From positions 276,916,706 to 276,980,705 of the forward strand of contig NC_073745.1 of assembly GCF_029784135.1 (NCBI RefSeq): a DNA stretch of 64,000 nt, read 5' to 3'. The translations under genes were made by a program, and so were the position numbers. How positions within the stretch are numbered: the stretch's first letter is position 1; every line of letters starts with the position of its first letter. The stretch comes from Toxorhynchites rutilus septentrionalis (lineage: Eukaryota > Arthropoda > Insecta > Diptera > Culicidae). The notes beneath the pieces are model-generated. The model saw only the letters and a list, made by a program, of their open reading frames with translations, was not told the DNA's origin and searched no databases. Below are positions 23,548-34,656 of this stretch, piece after piece.

Positions 23548-24130
23548 GTCATTTAAAGTATATACACTGTTCTGAAGTTCATCAAAGTTTGACACTCCAT
23601 CTTGTGTATAAGTGCGGTTACTTGTGTCACAACTTTAAACAACTTCCTGTTGTGACAATATACAATCCATTTCACAACTTTCGACGTTATTGATGACGCC
23701 GTTCGCTCCTGTGTTATCAAAATTATTATTTTCAGTTGAAGCAAAAGTTTGTATTGGATCCAAAAACTGCACGTCATTACAAATCGAATCTACATCATTA
23801 AATAATAATAATGACCCTCCTCTGACAGTTGAGAGGCAAAACGATGGCTTTTCAAGTGGGGGTCGCATGAAGGTAATTTCGAATGATGATTCATCGCATC
23901 ATCTTCCTTACCATGTTAATAACAGAAGACTCTTTAATTTTTCTTATTAGGGTCTGGACCTTCCAGTGATTGGATGCCGTAATTTTAATCCCTAATACTG
24001 TAAACGCATCAGGATCTCGCGTGTATTCTCGATCCAACCCTTAATGGTCTGCATTTGGTCGTAAAATAATTCCTCAAGCGATTTTCGTCAGAACTTCTCC
24101 GGTTGGATAACTTCTTCGGTTGCGCCATTT
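23548..24130 (-). pseudogene. Decayed protein-coding sequence, N-terminal part
   Basis: On the minus strand from about 24130 there is a possible start MAQPKK, then EELFYDQMQTIKGWIEN in a shifted frame. Next comes the open frame 23868-23635, which includes FNDVDSICNDVQFLDPIQ. It reaches the Harbinger insertion at 23547, beyond which 20208-19335 continues. Composition suggests once-coding DNA but I do not recognise the family. Stops and frameshifts are frequent. Confidence 0.3.
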
Positions 24131-24239
24131 TAAGTAAAAAGAACTGAGACGAAATTAAAAGTCATATCGATCGTTATTTTAATGTTTTATACTTGACAGA
24201 TCCAATTTAAAATGTTGAAAGTTTCATGAAGTCACAATA

Positions 24240-25455
24240 TTTTTTGGTGTTTAAAATTGTGGATTTTGTGCTTACGCACTGCGATCTGCTGATATCATTA
24301 TCCGAAGTGGAATTATATATGATGAAAACCGCCCTCCGCCGCCCTGGACGAGATGGATCCTGTATTATGTATGGATGAAATAAAGAAAAAACTCCTCAAT
24401 ATCATATAAAATAATTATCATTATCGAACACAGTTATCAATTTTTCTCACCAGAAAAAAACATGTTACTTTATTCTAGACAAAACACATTTAAAATGGGA
24501 AAGGTAATTTTCTTTTATAATTTTTACTTTCTGAGTGTTTATTCAACCCATTTCCACTTCCGCTTTAAACCCAACGGAACACATATATGCCTCAATGCGA
24601 ATTTCAGTTGGACTAACAGCACCTAATACGACAAGTAGAGCATATGGGAAATCAGTTTTCCAAATATTCTTCCATTTTTAAAATTTTTCTCGTCACATGA
24701 GCTTTCCTTTGGTGAAAATGAACGCAACAAAACAGACAGCATAAACCAGACGAACCGTTCTCGAGTGGGAACACACATTGGTTTTTATTTATGAAAATTG
24801 AAATGAATTGTTTCATATTTCATGTAACTCTAACACATCCGCTACAAAATACAATTTTTTCACTTACACTTGTACTAAGTATTTCACAATGCTTGATCGG
24901 TCATTGATGTGAAATTTTTCGAGAATTAAAGTTCAAAATTTAAATTTTATTTGCTCGGATTAATCGTATCAATGCCGATTTCCCCCAGGCACCTCTGTTT
25001 TGAAATCTCTGTTAGGAAACACATTTTGGTGGGAACAAAAGCTTCCCCTGCTTTCATGTATTTGCAATACCGATTTCTCCAGACACCTTGGGTTTGAAGT
25101 CTGTACTTTCATAAAATATTAAATTTTATTCATTTTTACTGTAATGAATTGTTATGGAGTGCTCAATTGACGCAAAATTCTCGTAAATTTATCAGAAAAT
25201 GACTGACTTAAAATTGTGAGTGCAAAAGGAAGCTTGTATCTTCAATTTCAACCAATCAACACCAGGTATTGCCTATCGGATAACGGTTGAGATTTTTGAA
25301 CTCTTCGATAGTTAGTTTCATGACATATATTATTTTATTCAATTAAAAAATTGTTTTGTAGTGCCGAAATCGATTGACGCAAAAATCTCATCAATCCATC
25401 ATGAAATGATTGAGCAATAAGCGTTTGAAATTTAACTGAAAATTGTAAAAAGCTT
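24240..25455 (+). mobile_element. TGA-C element, copy 1 (both termini missing)
   Basis: The body follows the full-length copy at 55973-57156: CCTGGACGAGATGG, TGTATGGATGAAATAAAG, CATGTTACTTTA, TTGGACTAACAGCACCTAA, the TTTATTTATGAAAATTG stretch, two units of the 85-95 bp repeat (about 24.98-25.09 kb), and 'CATCATGAAATGATTGAGC' near the 3' side. The hairpin and palindrome ends are missing. No coding. Confidence 0.7.
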
Positions 25456-25461
25456 CTCGAA

Positions 25462-25843
25462 TTGAACCAATGGTCGAGATCCATGGTTCTGTACTCTCAT
25501 TACATTTCTCAAGAAATAAAACCTTCAGCAGAAATCTTCAAAAATGATAGCTTCCCGAACTTCAGCAGATCTTCTGTTGATTTGGATCTTTCTATGAAGG
25601 AAGCAATTCGAGATATTTCAGATCATCTTCGATCGTCGACAATACCTTTTATTCTCGCTTCAAAATACAACCATATCAATTCTTCAGGAATGTTTTAACT
25701 GATGGTTCAAGAATCAACGGATCTACTGGTTTTGGTATCTTTAATCACATAAACTTGAAGGCCCTCGTTCAGTGTATGTTACCAAACTGGCTGCAATATA
25801 TCATGGAAATAATACCATTGAGTCCTTACCACCTGATCACTAT
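25462..25843 (+). pseudogene. LINE ORF2 fragment, RNase H domain (5' part)
   Basis: The frame at 25462-25698 continues into VLTDGSRINGSTGFGIFN (about 25.69-25.74 kb). After a frameshift it reads VYVTKLAAIYHGNNTIESL and PPDHY. The DGS and the ELAAI-like motif are those of the RNase H domain of I-/Jockey-group non-LTR retrotransposons, which removes RNA during target-primed reverse transcription. The domain is cut at 25843 by a TGA-E insertion and resumes at 27405. Confidence 0.7.
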
Positions 25844-27404
25844 TGACGTAGGACTACGTCTTTAATTTCTATACCGGGGTGTAAAATAAAAGTTTCGAAA
25901 ACGAAAGCGTTACGCCGGAGACCGAGATTTTGAGCGTTAATAGCTCCTAAACAGCTGAACGAAATGGTATGATTAACACTTCATTCGAAAGATAAAATGT
26001 CTACGCGTTATATACTTGTTACTTTTTGATCCAAAAACTTGTTTCAATAGTCTTAAAATTGCTTTCCAAACAGGCTAATGAAATCACCAATCGGTATATA
26101 AGCGAGCGCCACTCGGAAATTCACTCAGTTATAATTGAACAGTGATTGGAGCATGTTGTCGCTGTTGTGGTGAAGCTCTTCGTTTATCATGAAAGCGCGG
26201 ATGAACGGTGTCACCAAGAGCCTATTTGTGCACCTTAGGCCGAAAGGGAATCCATCAGGAGGAGAGTGATGCCACAAACGGTTCCGCTTGAAACATCGGA
26301 GCAGCCAACACACACACATACACGCGCGGAACTATTTTCGTTTGGATGCCATTCAGCATCGAGAAATTTCAGGAAAGATGCAATCGTTGTTGAAAAATAA
26401 TCTGCCAGTTCCCCTGAGAACTGAAAAATACATTCATGCGAAAGAGTTCATTTTAATGTTTTCTATCCATGTAACACTGCGACCAAATATTTTTCAATTA
26501 AGTGCTATTAACAGGTGGTTATTGAGTTAGCATTAACCACTGGTGGGCTTCGAGTATCGAGGAAAATCAGGAAAGAACTAATCGTTGCTGAAAAATACTC
26601 TGTCAGTTCCCCTGGGAATTTAAAAATACATTGATGAGAAAGAGTTTATTCTAATGTTTTCTATCCATATAACAATGCAACCAAATACATTTGGTTTTGT
26701 GATTTTTCAATTGATCGCAATTTACAGGAATGCTTCTGAAAATTATTCTTTTTCGGCGAGGAATCAAGGGATCGAGGGATTCATCACCTAGCCTGACCTG
26801 ACCTGAAAGACATGCAGTTTGTTTGGAACTGTGAGGGAGGGCAGAAAAGCCAGGAGGCAGGTGGCAGGAGAAGAAGAGAAGGTGACCAAGAGAGTATCAG
26901 CACCGAAAAACGGTTCCGATTGAGACATCAGAGCAGCCACCACACACACATACACGCGCGGAACTATTTTTGTTTGGTTGCCATCCAGCATCGAGAAGAT
27001 TCCGGAAAGATATTATCGTTGCTGAAAAATAATCTGCCAGATCCCTTGGGAATTGAAAATTACATTCAAGCGAAAGAGTTTATTTTAACGTTTTCTATCC
27101 ATATAATACTGCGACCAAATACAATTGATTTTGTGGTTTTTCAATCATGTGCAATTAACAGGTGGTTAACCACTGGTGATGGACTTCGAGAAGAATCCGG
27201 AAAGATATCGCTGCTGCAAAATAATCTGACAGTTCCTCTTGGCATTGAAAATAACATGCAAGCGAAAGAGCTCTCGTTTTCGAAGTGCCTCAAATATTCA
27301 TTCAGAATGGATTCAGATTCAACTTCAAACAAATGATCACTGAATCAACGATAGTCCTACGTCACCATTGCAGTTATACCATAGATATAACCCACTTCCT
27401 GTTT
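25844..27404 (-). mobile_element. TGA-E element, copy 4, inserted in LINE RNase H
   Basis: Minus orientation: TGACGTAGGACTACGTC at the left (palindrome 25845-25860), hairpin end ...CCACTTCCTGTTT at the right. The LINE reading frame is readable on both sides (GATCACTAT | TTTATTTTCTCG), which fixes the insertion point and shows no target duplication. It is the longest E copy because it has four internal modules (near 26395, 26590, 27023, 27215). Confidence 0.85.
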
Positions 27405-27520
27405 TTTATTTTCTCGAATAGTCTTAACAGTATACAAGCCATTTAATCCTTGAAACAAAAGATGAAAGCATCGTATTTTCTTATCAAAAGCCACTCACCA
27501 GTTGGCAAAACCAATGGAAC
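27405..27520 (+). pseudogene. LINE RNase H domain, continuation
   Basis: Directly after the TGA-E insertion the frame reads FIFSNSLNSIQAI, equivalent to the conserved DSLSAIQAI-like stretch of LINE RNase H, then a stop and SLKQ. It joins PPDHY at 25843 in frame. The catalytic-type aspartate appears changed to N. Downstream similarity fades. Confidence 0.65.
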
Positions 27521-28084
27521 AGAGATGAGCTTTGAAGATGACTATACTCTATTATCCCCAAAATTTCAACGAAGACCTGGGGTTGCATTGCGCATTTCGA
27601 AACGAGTAACTCGTGTACTGCTGCCAGTTCGCGATATCTTAGCTACCCGCGATCTTAAATTTATGTTCCCCGTATATGTCTCCCTAAGAAGCGCTAATAT
27701 TATCATTAAGTTCCCATCTCCTACTCCCACTTGTACATTCTCCCTTCCTTTCTTATTACATAAGCAGAACTTAGTACCCGTTGGGATAAGATCATTACAG
27801 GAGCTTTAAACATGGCAAAGAGGCACTCACTACCAAAGGATACCGATGCTTCATCACCTGGGGATGTGGCGATGTAGTTGTTACGACCCACCACAGGCAC
27901 TGTTCCTGACAAGGATAATATCGACGAAGCAACGAAGGAACAAATAATATATTTTTTATTGTTCTGTTGTTTTAGCTGATTAGACTTAAGTTAATGATTA
28001 CGTACTTATACTAGATTCAAACAGTTTAAAAATGTACTGCTTGTACTGCTATCTACTTGAGCCTAATTAAATAAATAAAGGGAA
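27521..28084 (+). other. Unrecognised sequence with LINE-like tail
   Basis: An open frame (27450-27809) has no recognisable domain. The end 'GAGCCTAATTAAATAAATAAAG' contains AATAAA-like signals near 28070 and may be the 3' end of the truncated LINE. Confidence 0.3.
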
Positions 28085-28181
28085 AAAACCCATTGAAATT
28101 GGAAATTTTCCACTATACGACAGATTTTCGTTTTACAATTTGTACCCCCAGTATGTTCCCGAAAGACGTAATCCTACATCA
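28085..28181 (+). mobile_element. TGA-C 3' end fragment
   Basis: It reads TTTTCGTTTTACAATTTGTA, then CCCAGTATGTTCCCGAAAG, then a decayed palindrome GACGTAATCCTACATC (28165-28180) and AAAA. Only the last ~100 bases of the element remain. Confidence 0.65.
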
Positions 28182-28911
28182 AAAAATTCAACAATTCATC
28201 CACGGTCGACGCTTTCCTCAATTGGTCAGTAAAGATTCACATCAAAGTGTGGATGATGCCGCAGGTTTTTCGGAAAATAATATGAACAATCAAAAGATCC
28301 CTGCAAAATTTTTTCAATGGCAAAATCTTTATCTCTGGCCAGCATGAAAAATACGAGGAAACAAACAAATTTTGGGAGAGTAGGTCTTTTTCAGCTGCGT
28401 GAAAAATGCCGTAAGATTGTAAAACAAAATAATAAGAATTTTAGGTCCAGAATATATGTAAGTCTGCCTATGAACATGATGCTTTAGTTCACATCGGCAC
28501 GAACATTCTCATTCTCTCTCACCCATTATGAGCTATCCTGATTGCTTTCTGATTTTTACTTTCATTTTGCTTGATTTTTGAGAGTTATTGTTGGTAACCC
28601 TGCTTCACACAAGTGGAAATATGCTCGTGCTCTTCGGAATCTTTATATAGAAAGATTTCACCCAAAATCAGCCGAGAAAAAGCAAATTTTTGACGCGACC
28701 CTCTTCGATTTTAATGAAACTTGGGTTCGATGGATGCTACCTAAATTTTCAATTTTCATCACCATATTTAAATTCAAAGTACGACTGATTTTTTAAAAGT
28801 GCATATTTAAAATAATTCAAAATCATCTTTTATTTCAAAAAATCATAACGCAGAATCCAGATGAATGATTGAAATATGATGTTTGATATAGATGTTGGAA
28901 AATTTATGACC
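28182..28911. other. AT-rich spacer, nothing recognised
   Basis: No element ends, RNA signals or recognisable coding were found between the TGA-C end and the DD37E transposon. Confidence 0.4.
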
Positions 28912-28913
28912 TA

Positions 28914-30163
28914 AAGGGTGTGTCACATCAAATTGCATCACGGAAAAAACGCTGTAGAAATTCGCCCAGTAGACCGATCCTTTTGAAAATTTTAGACATT
29001 AAAATAAAAACTATTAAACAACTTTTGGCATTTTCTTTTTATTCATACTTCGAGCCCAAGCCCGTATGCTCGCACCTTCCTCTTTACCCCGTCCATAAGG
29101 TTCTGTACAACGTCAGGTTGTAGTTTTTTTTTGAACAGAAATCCATTTTCTCTTGAAGTCCGCCCCCGATTTGACAACTTTTAGGTTCTACCGGAGGGCC
29201 TGCGGGTTCATTTCCTTTGGCACGAAGGTGACCCCGTTGGCTTCGTACCACTCCAACACGTCCTTTGAATAGTGGCACGAAGCGAGATCCGGCCAGAAGA
29301 TGGTCGGGCCCTCGTGCTGCTTCAGTAGTGGTAGTAAGCGCTTCTGTAGACACTCCTTAAGGTAAACCTGCCCGTTTACCGTGCCGGTCATCACGAAGGG
29401 GGGCGCTCCGCTTTCCGCAAGAGCAGATCGCTTGCCACACCATGTACTTTTTTGGCAAACTTGGATAGTTTCTGCTTGCGAATCTCCTCCGGAACGCTGA
29501 ATTTGTCCTCTGCGGAGAAGAACAACAGGCCCGGCAGCTGACGAAAGTCCGCTTTGACGTAGGTTTCGTCGTCCATTACCAGGCAATGCGGCTTCGTCAG
29601 CATTTCGGTGTACAGCTTCCGGGCTCGCGTCTTCCCCACCATGTTTTGCCTTTCGTCGCGGTTAGGAGCCTCCTGAACCTTGTATGTACGTAGGCCCTCC
29701 CGCTGCTTGGTCCGCTGGACGAATGAACTTGACAAATTCAGCTTGTTGGCGACATCTCGGACCGAACTTCTCGGATCACGTCTAAACTACTTAAATACGC
29801 TCTAGTGATCTTTTTCACTGACGGAGCATCCATTTTTGCCGTTCTTCACCTTCCGGTCGATGGTTAGGTTCTCGAAGTATCGTTTTAGTACTCTGCTGAC
29901 CGTAGATTGGACGATTCCCAGCATCTTACCGATGTCCCGATGTGACAACTCCGGATTCTCGAAATGAGTGCACAGGATTAATTCACGACGCTCTTTTTCG
30001 TTCGACGACATTTTTCCAAATTTACGAAAAATTGACAGTGAAGCATGGCCAACGTGATCTATACACTCTTATCTGATTATAAGCGAAAGCTGAAGATATA
30101 ATTCCTAAAAATGAAATTTCTACAGCGTTTTTTCCGTGATGCAATTTGATGTGACACACCCTT
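28914..30163 (-). mobile_element. DD37E Tc1/mariner transposon, copy 1
   Basis: The 49-bp terminal inverted repeats start AAGGGTGTGTCACATCAAAT and are identical at the two ends. They are flanked by the TA target duplication (28912-28913, 30164-30165). At 1250 bp the length suits the group. It carries a broken transposase gene on the minus strand. The second copy at 36786-38044 is nearly identical outside a few indels, so both are fairly young. Confidence 0.93.
29043..30011 (-). pseudogene. DD37E transposase, broken (copy 1)
   Basis: This was a cut-and-paste transposase. It starts MSSNEKERRELILCTHFENP with an N-terminal helix-turn-helix (SHRDIGKMLGIVQSTVSRVL) and a second one (VRDVANKLNLSSSFVQ). 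The first catalytic D is in VMDDETYVKADF and the second in FWPDLASCHYSKDV. Lesions: a stop after SEKDH near 29802, a frameshift near 29400, and a deletion of about 50 bases near 29190 that removes the PELRPIEKYW segment with the third catalytic residue. It cannot make active enzyme. Confidence 0.9.
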
Positions 30164-30339
30164 TATCTAGGGAATAAAACATTTCAAATGCAGTATTAAA
30201 AGATCTTACATAAAAGTTGAGTTCAGTATGAAAAACTTTTTTCTAACATTTCACGAACATGATTTTAATTATATTAAATTGGTTGTATCTCGAGAACGGT
30301 CACTCACTATTTGTAAGCAAAGTAAATCGGATTATCATC

Positions 30340-31029
30340 CATACTCCGTTTTTCACGACGTTCTTGATGGATTTCCGAGCGGGCCCTAGTTTATATACAT
30401 ATTTGTGTGATTTCAATAGCCTCTTTTAAAATTATGTTTTAAGTTATCGGAAGAATTTTTCGAGTCAATAAGTAGCAAGCATATAACTCTATTGTATAAA
30501 ATGATTACCATACCATTCTGTTGAGCTGGATTAATTTTGAAAAAATATTTAAATTTCAAGTTAAATATGACAAAAAACAGTGTGATGAATGAACCTGGTG
30601 ACTTCCTACAAATCTAATGTAATCTCTTGAATTAAATTACTAGTTGAGTATATTATCATACAAATTTCAGAATGCAAATGAATGTACTTTTCGGATTTTT
30701 CATGTTGTACGAACTTATGTTCGCTCATCTACCACTATCAATTCCATAATCAATGGCATCGGTCTGTATCGAATTATCATCGATACTAAATGCTCCGTTC
30801 AGTCCGAAAAGAGATGGTATTGGGAGAGAATAGCATAATGCATTGGCGTGTGAGCGTGATCACCCTCATGACACATCGCAATCACAACCAAATGGAATTC
30901 AGAGCGGGCACCAGCTTATATACAGATTTGTGTGATTTCAATAGAATGATTTCAAAGCAACAAGTTTTCGAGGTTGAAAATTAACAATTATTTAACTATT
31001 GGACACATTATCGTTCGAATGAAGTGATT
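30340..31029 (+). repeat. TGA-E-related fragments with TATA-like motif
   Basis: Two diverged segments (about 30365-30540 and 30890-31040) resemble the part of TGA-E near its palindrome. They share a GAGCGGGCMC-like motif, then TTATATACA, ATTTGTGTGATTTCAATAG, and TTCGAATGAAGTGATTATCA. Termini are absent. Confidence 0.5.
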
Positions 31030-31345
31030 ATCATAACGTTTTATCCTAGGACTAACCGTTCTCGAGATATAACCGTTAATAATGTTAATAATGTTAATAA
31101 TGTTAGTGAAATTTCTATACCACACATATTTCAACCGAACATAACAATTGAAAATTTTTGGAATTGTGGAGGAAAATGGGAAAAATCGGAAAATTGTTTT
31201 ACAATTACATCGTGATAAGTGTTGTTAATTCAATTGATGTTTGCGCTCATGAAATTCATCTTTGCAAGTGATTGAAGAATCTTGTCTAAAAATAGATTTA
31301 GTTTTATAACTACATGACCTGGCGAACTTCGTCCCACCCACAATT
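31030..31345. mobile_element. Degenerate Helitron fragments
   Basis: GGAAAATGGGAAAAATCGGAA and TGATGTTTGCGCT match the Helitron nest at 12.73-12.84 kb. The end CTGGCGAACTTCGTCCCACC is the inverse of a Helitron 3' tail (GGGACGAAGTTYGCC). The fragments therefore lie in both orientations. Confidence 0.5.
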
Positions 31346-31509
31346 GATATTTTGATTTAAATAATTTTGAACACTCAAGTTCCCACAGAAATTAATTTTA
31401 TGCACGTGATCTATACTCGCGGAATATAATTTCTTTTTTGATCCTTTGTTTTGAGAAATTGGTAAAAAGGGAGCGTTAGGTTGAGGTTGCGACTAGCTAA
31501 GATCTCTCT

Positions 31510-31860
31510 AATCGGTAAGTCAGATAGGTGTACCTTCCGATAGATGAGCCCTGACAGTATGAAGGTTTATATAGGACCAGACCACATGCTCGATGTCATG
31601 ATAACTATCACCACAAACACAAATTTTACTATCAACGATCCCAATGCGATACAGATGTACATCTAACAAGTAATGATTAACCATAAGGTGGAACATCACG
31701 CGAATGAAGTCCCGATTTACATTCAATCCCTTGAACCATTGGTGTATCGATACCTTGAAAATAATTGTATATAAGCAGCAACTCATATTATCTTCACTCC
31801 AATTGTGTTGCCAATTAGAGAGTACATACCGTTCTTAGCTAGCGAGTCCGCTTGCTGGAA
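31510..31860 (-). pseudogene. LINE ORF2 C-terminal fragment
   Basis: The minus-strand frame 31786-31520 contains NRDFIRVMFHLMVNHYLLD and HLYRIGIVDSKICVCGDSYHD, then EHVVW. This is the cysteine/histidine-rich C-terminal region typical of RNase H-bearing non-LTR retrotransposons of mosquitoes (I/LOA/Loner group). QADSLAKNG just upstream could be the end of the RNase H domain. The rest of the LINE is missing. Confidence 0.65.
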
Positions 31861-32080
31861 TGTGAATTTTTTGTGACGATATCCAGGCAAAAACGGTAGG
31901 AGAGAGGATTTTAGAACATGTATCTAATCCTTGAATGATGTGAAGGCTATCTTGAGCTTTCCAGTTGCACAGAATCCCGCCCAAACCATACACGAGCCTC
32001 CACCAAAATTCCTGATTGAAAAATACTGTTCCTCCTTTCGTAAATCACGCCAATTCTCGTTGAAACCATAAGGACTATAC
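31861..32080 (-). pseudogene. Tc1-type transposase fragment
   Basis: Minus strand: SPYGFNENWRDLRKEEQYF, SIRNFGGGSCMVWAGFCATG, KLKIAFTS and LLPFLPGYRHKKFTFQQ match the central catalytic region of Tc1-family transposases (GFNxYWxDLRKE, GGGSxMVWG). The second catalytic Asp, normally after FQQ, is lost at the junction with the LINE fragment. Several frames are needed. No inverted repeats are visible. Confidence 0.65.
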
Positions 32081-32289
32081 AAATTGAACTTTTTTTCGTT
32101 ACTGAAGATAAACTAGCAAAGATAAAAATAAAAAAGTAATTGAAAAACTTTTCGTTATAGTATATAGCAAAATGTATTATTTTGAAAATGTTCTTTATCG
32201 TGACATACCATGTCCCACTGTTGATTCAAGTGAGCTTAGGCAATACTCAGACGTCTTTCGATGTGGGATAGTGTAAGATTAGGAGCTTT

Positions 32290-32324
32290 AACCTTTCAAC
32301 ACGGATTTGATCTTGGGGAATAGA
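32290..32324 (-). pseudogene. Mariner transposase fragment, downstream of insertion
   Basis: Minus strand FLFPKIKSVLKG followed by a stop is the mariner sequence that normally follows PDLAPCDF. It continues the frame that ends at 33692, the two parts being split by TGA-B copy 4. Confidence 0.7.
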
Positions 32325-33691
32325 AAATTTCAACAATTCAACGAGTTGTATCCGAGACACGACCGCTTGGGACGTAAGACAACGCAATCTTTTTTTTTTC
32401 TCGAAATCTGTTGGTTTATCATTTCGGATATTATTTATAAATAACTCTTTAGTAAAAAGTTCCGAGGACCCTGAAAAGGTTTAATGATTTGCGTGGTTTA
32501 GTAGAATAATTTCAAGAAGCAATTCTTTCTTGCCTTGACGAGAACAATACATTAAGGAAGGCCCCGGTCTGGAAAATAAAAAAAATTAATTTTTGTTTTT
32601 TGCCCTCAGAAATGTTGTCCTGAAATTTTTTTTTCAATATTTGATTTCGTTGGAAAGTTACAGCCAAAAGTCTGAAGTCACCTCAAGGCATATAGTATTG
32701 CTGTACAAATTTTAAAACGCGTTTTTCTCGAAACCATTTTATTTCAACCGGTGGTATCGATGTCTCAGGATCTACTCGACTGATTCTGCTGAATTTTTTT
32801 TTCAGCATGTAAAAATGAATTATCAGAGGCGGTACATAGCCGTTCTTGATAACTATTTTTTTCGATTTTTTTAAAATCGCTATTTAAAAATTTCCATGAA
32901 AAATATCTAATTTTTAACAAAAATGGCCGCTGTTTTGGCGAATTTTCAAACCCCCTATGTGACGCTTTAGGTATTGTCCTAAAGTTTCAATATATTCATT
33001 GGAATTTGTTCTACGACACCCCTTTGCTTCAGAACGGATACCACACGCAAGGTACCGATTTTCAGACAGCATCGACAGAATATTGATTATGGCGCTGTCA
33101 ACAGCACCATAATCATTATTCGCGCACTCAAAAAATGGAAAATACATCTTCAAATATACCTTAAACAATGATTAAATTTCCCGAACTTTACTTTATTCCT
33201 AGCATCCGAATAAAAATTACGAAACACAAAACGAGCAGAATAAGCGATCTTCGTTGTTTCGGACGCAGAAAGATACTGAGAATTTTCCTCAGAGAAGATG
33301 CAATACTTATACGCTAGTGACAGCTAACTTACTTTGCAAGGGTGGAGTTTACTTCGCAAATATTCTCTTCTCACTATCCCCTTTTTTTGTTTCTATTCTG
33401 ATGGCTGCATAAGTTGCCCGTTATTGACAGCTCTGTTCTGGAAAGCACATAAATGGACAGAACAAATGTATGGGTAAATGGGAATGCTTCCAATTTAAAC
33501 CATATACAGACTATGGGACTGTAATGTATAGCATATCAAACAAATCTTAGAAAATTTCCGTTTCGATTGATATGAAAATCGTTAGAATCCGTTCGCAGCA
33601 AAAATAGTTATTATTATGTTAACTTCATTTCATGAAAACGTGACCTGTTTTCGGATTTGGCACCCTTAATGTAAGACGTAGTCCTACGTCA
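32325..33691 (+). mobile_element. TGA-B element, copy 4, inserted in mariner
   Basis: The 5' hairpin GTTGTATCCGAGACACGACC lies near 32345, then GGGACGTAAGACAACGC. The 3' end is TTTGGCACCCTTAATGTAA and the palindrome GACGTAGTCCTACGTC at 33675-33690. The interior differs from copies 1 and 2: 32.58-33.3 kb is unrelated to them and unrecognised. The 3' 330 bases match well. A degenerate histone-type stem-loop (CCCTGAAAAGG) is near 32466. The true 5' end may be up to 20 bases inside the stated start. Confidence 0.7.
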
Positions 33692-33925
33692 GAAGTCGCA
33701 TGGGGCTAAATCTGGTGAGTACGGGGCATGTTCGAGCACTGGAATGCCCTTATCGGCTAAAAATTGCTTCACCGACAGAGCGTTTTGGACAGGTGCGTTG
33801 TTGTTCGTGTTTTTCGTCACACATGATTTCCGACGCGCACTACAAACCACGTTCCATTCAAACCACTGCTCCTCACAAACTACTATAGTGACGAAAACGT
33901 GTTTTCGTACGTTTATAGCACACAC
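33692..33925 (-). pseudogene. Mariner (DD34D) transposase fragment
   Basis: Minus strand NAPVQNALSVKQFLADKGIP, VLEHAPYSPDLAPCDF. The PYSPDLAPCDF motif with its terminal Asp is diagnostic of mariner transposases. The frame is interrupted directly after CDF by TGA-B copy 4 and resumes at 32324. Upstream sequence is decayed. Confidence 0.8.
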
Positions 33926-34002
33926 TTCAAGCTACCGAACGCACTATTCGTGTTCCCTCCCCCACCCCTCTACGGCGCCCTCCAGGCGCGCGGTCTCGTT
34001 AT

Positions 34003-34317
34003 TTAATAGCCATACCTCGTATGTAAAGACTTTTTACCAAAATTTGACGAATTGTGTCCCGTGAAACATGTAAATTCAAAGATTGCTTTATTTGCATAAG
34101 TGATTTTGAAGTATTCGAAACTAACTATTTTCCGATTATCCCGGTCAGAGACTTTCGATTTACGTGGAGCTCTCTTCTTTTTGCCGTATCCTTGAGGATT
34201 CATCAAATAATTGAGAACTACTTGATGAGATCGTCCAATCCGACGAGCAATTTCTCTAATTCTAACATTTTTTCGGTGAAATGCTTCGATTTCTCCTTTT
34301 TCTCTATCCGTGAGCAC
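34003..34317 (-). pseudogene. Tc1-family transposase N-terminus
   Basis: It starts MLTDREKGEIEAFHRKNVRI and continues REIARRIGRSHQVVLNYL, GYGKKKRAPRKSKVSDRDN: the paired-like helix-turn-helix and AT-hook-like linker of Tc1 transposases. After a frameshift it continues LNLHVSRDTIRQILVKS, the second helix-turn-helix. The catalytic domain is absent. It adjoins a mariner fragment on the same strand but is a different family. Confidence 0.75.
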
Positions 34318-34584
34318 TTTTCCTTTCGGAATTTTCCAGATTTATTAATCAAGCTAACTAAAAACAACGGAAAACGTAACTGGTCTTATAGAAACTTGAC
34401 ACTTGAAAAATACCAAAACATTTGTTTACGCTCAACGCTTGCACACACACATATGAAAATCATGCAGGGTAAGATAGTTACGAATGCAAATACACTAGAA
34501 TATAAATTGAAGCGTTGTTTGTTCACAATGACACAAAGCAGCAAGATCATCACCTGGTCTTATAGAAATTGGACAGAGTGTAGC

Positions 34585-34656
34585 TTCCAAACGTGAATGT
34601 TTGGAGGTATTCATATCAAATTAATTTTGTGCAGGACGAAGTTCACCAGGTCAACT
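34585..34656 (+). mobile_element. Helitron 3' end fragment
   Basis: GTGCAGGACGAAGTTCACC, AGGTCAACTAG and a following T match the last ~70 bases of the Helitrons in this window, with decay. Confidence 0.5.

Noticed and set aside
31510..32080. One continuous transposase gene on the minus strand
   Set aside because: The upstream part matches Tc1 catalytic sequence and the downstream part matches a LINE C-terminus; they are two fragments joined near 31860.
33692..34317. A single Tc1/mariner gene from 34317 to 33692
   Set aside because: The N-terminal part has Tc1-type helix-turn-helix sequence while the C-terminal part has the mariner PDLAPCDF motif, so two elements are adjacent.
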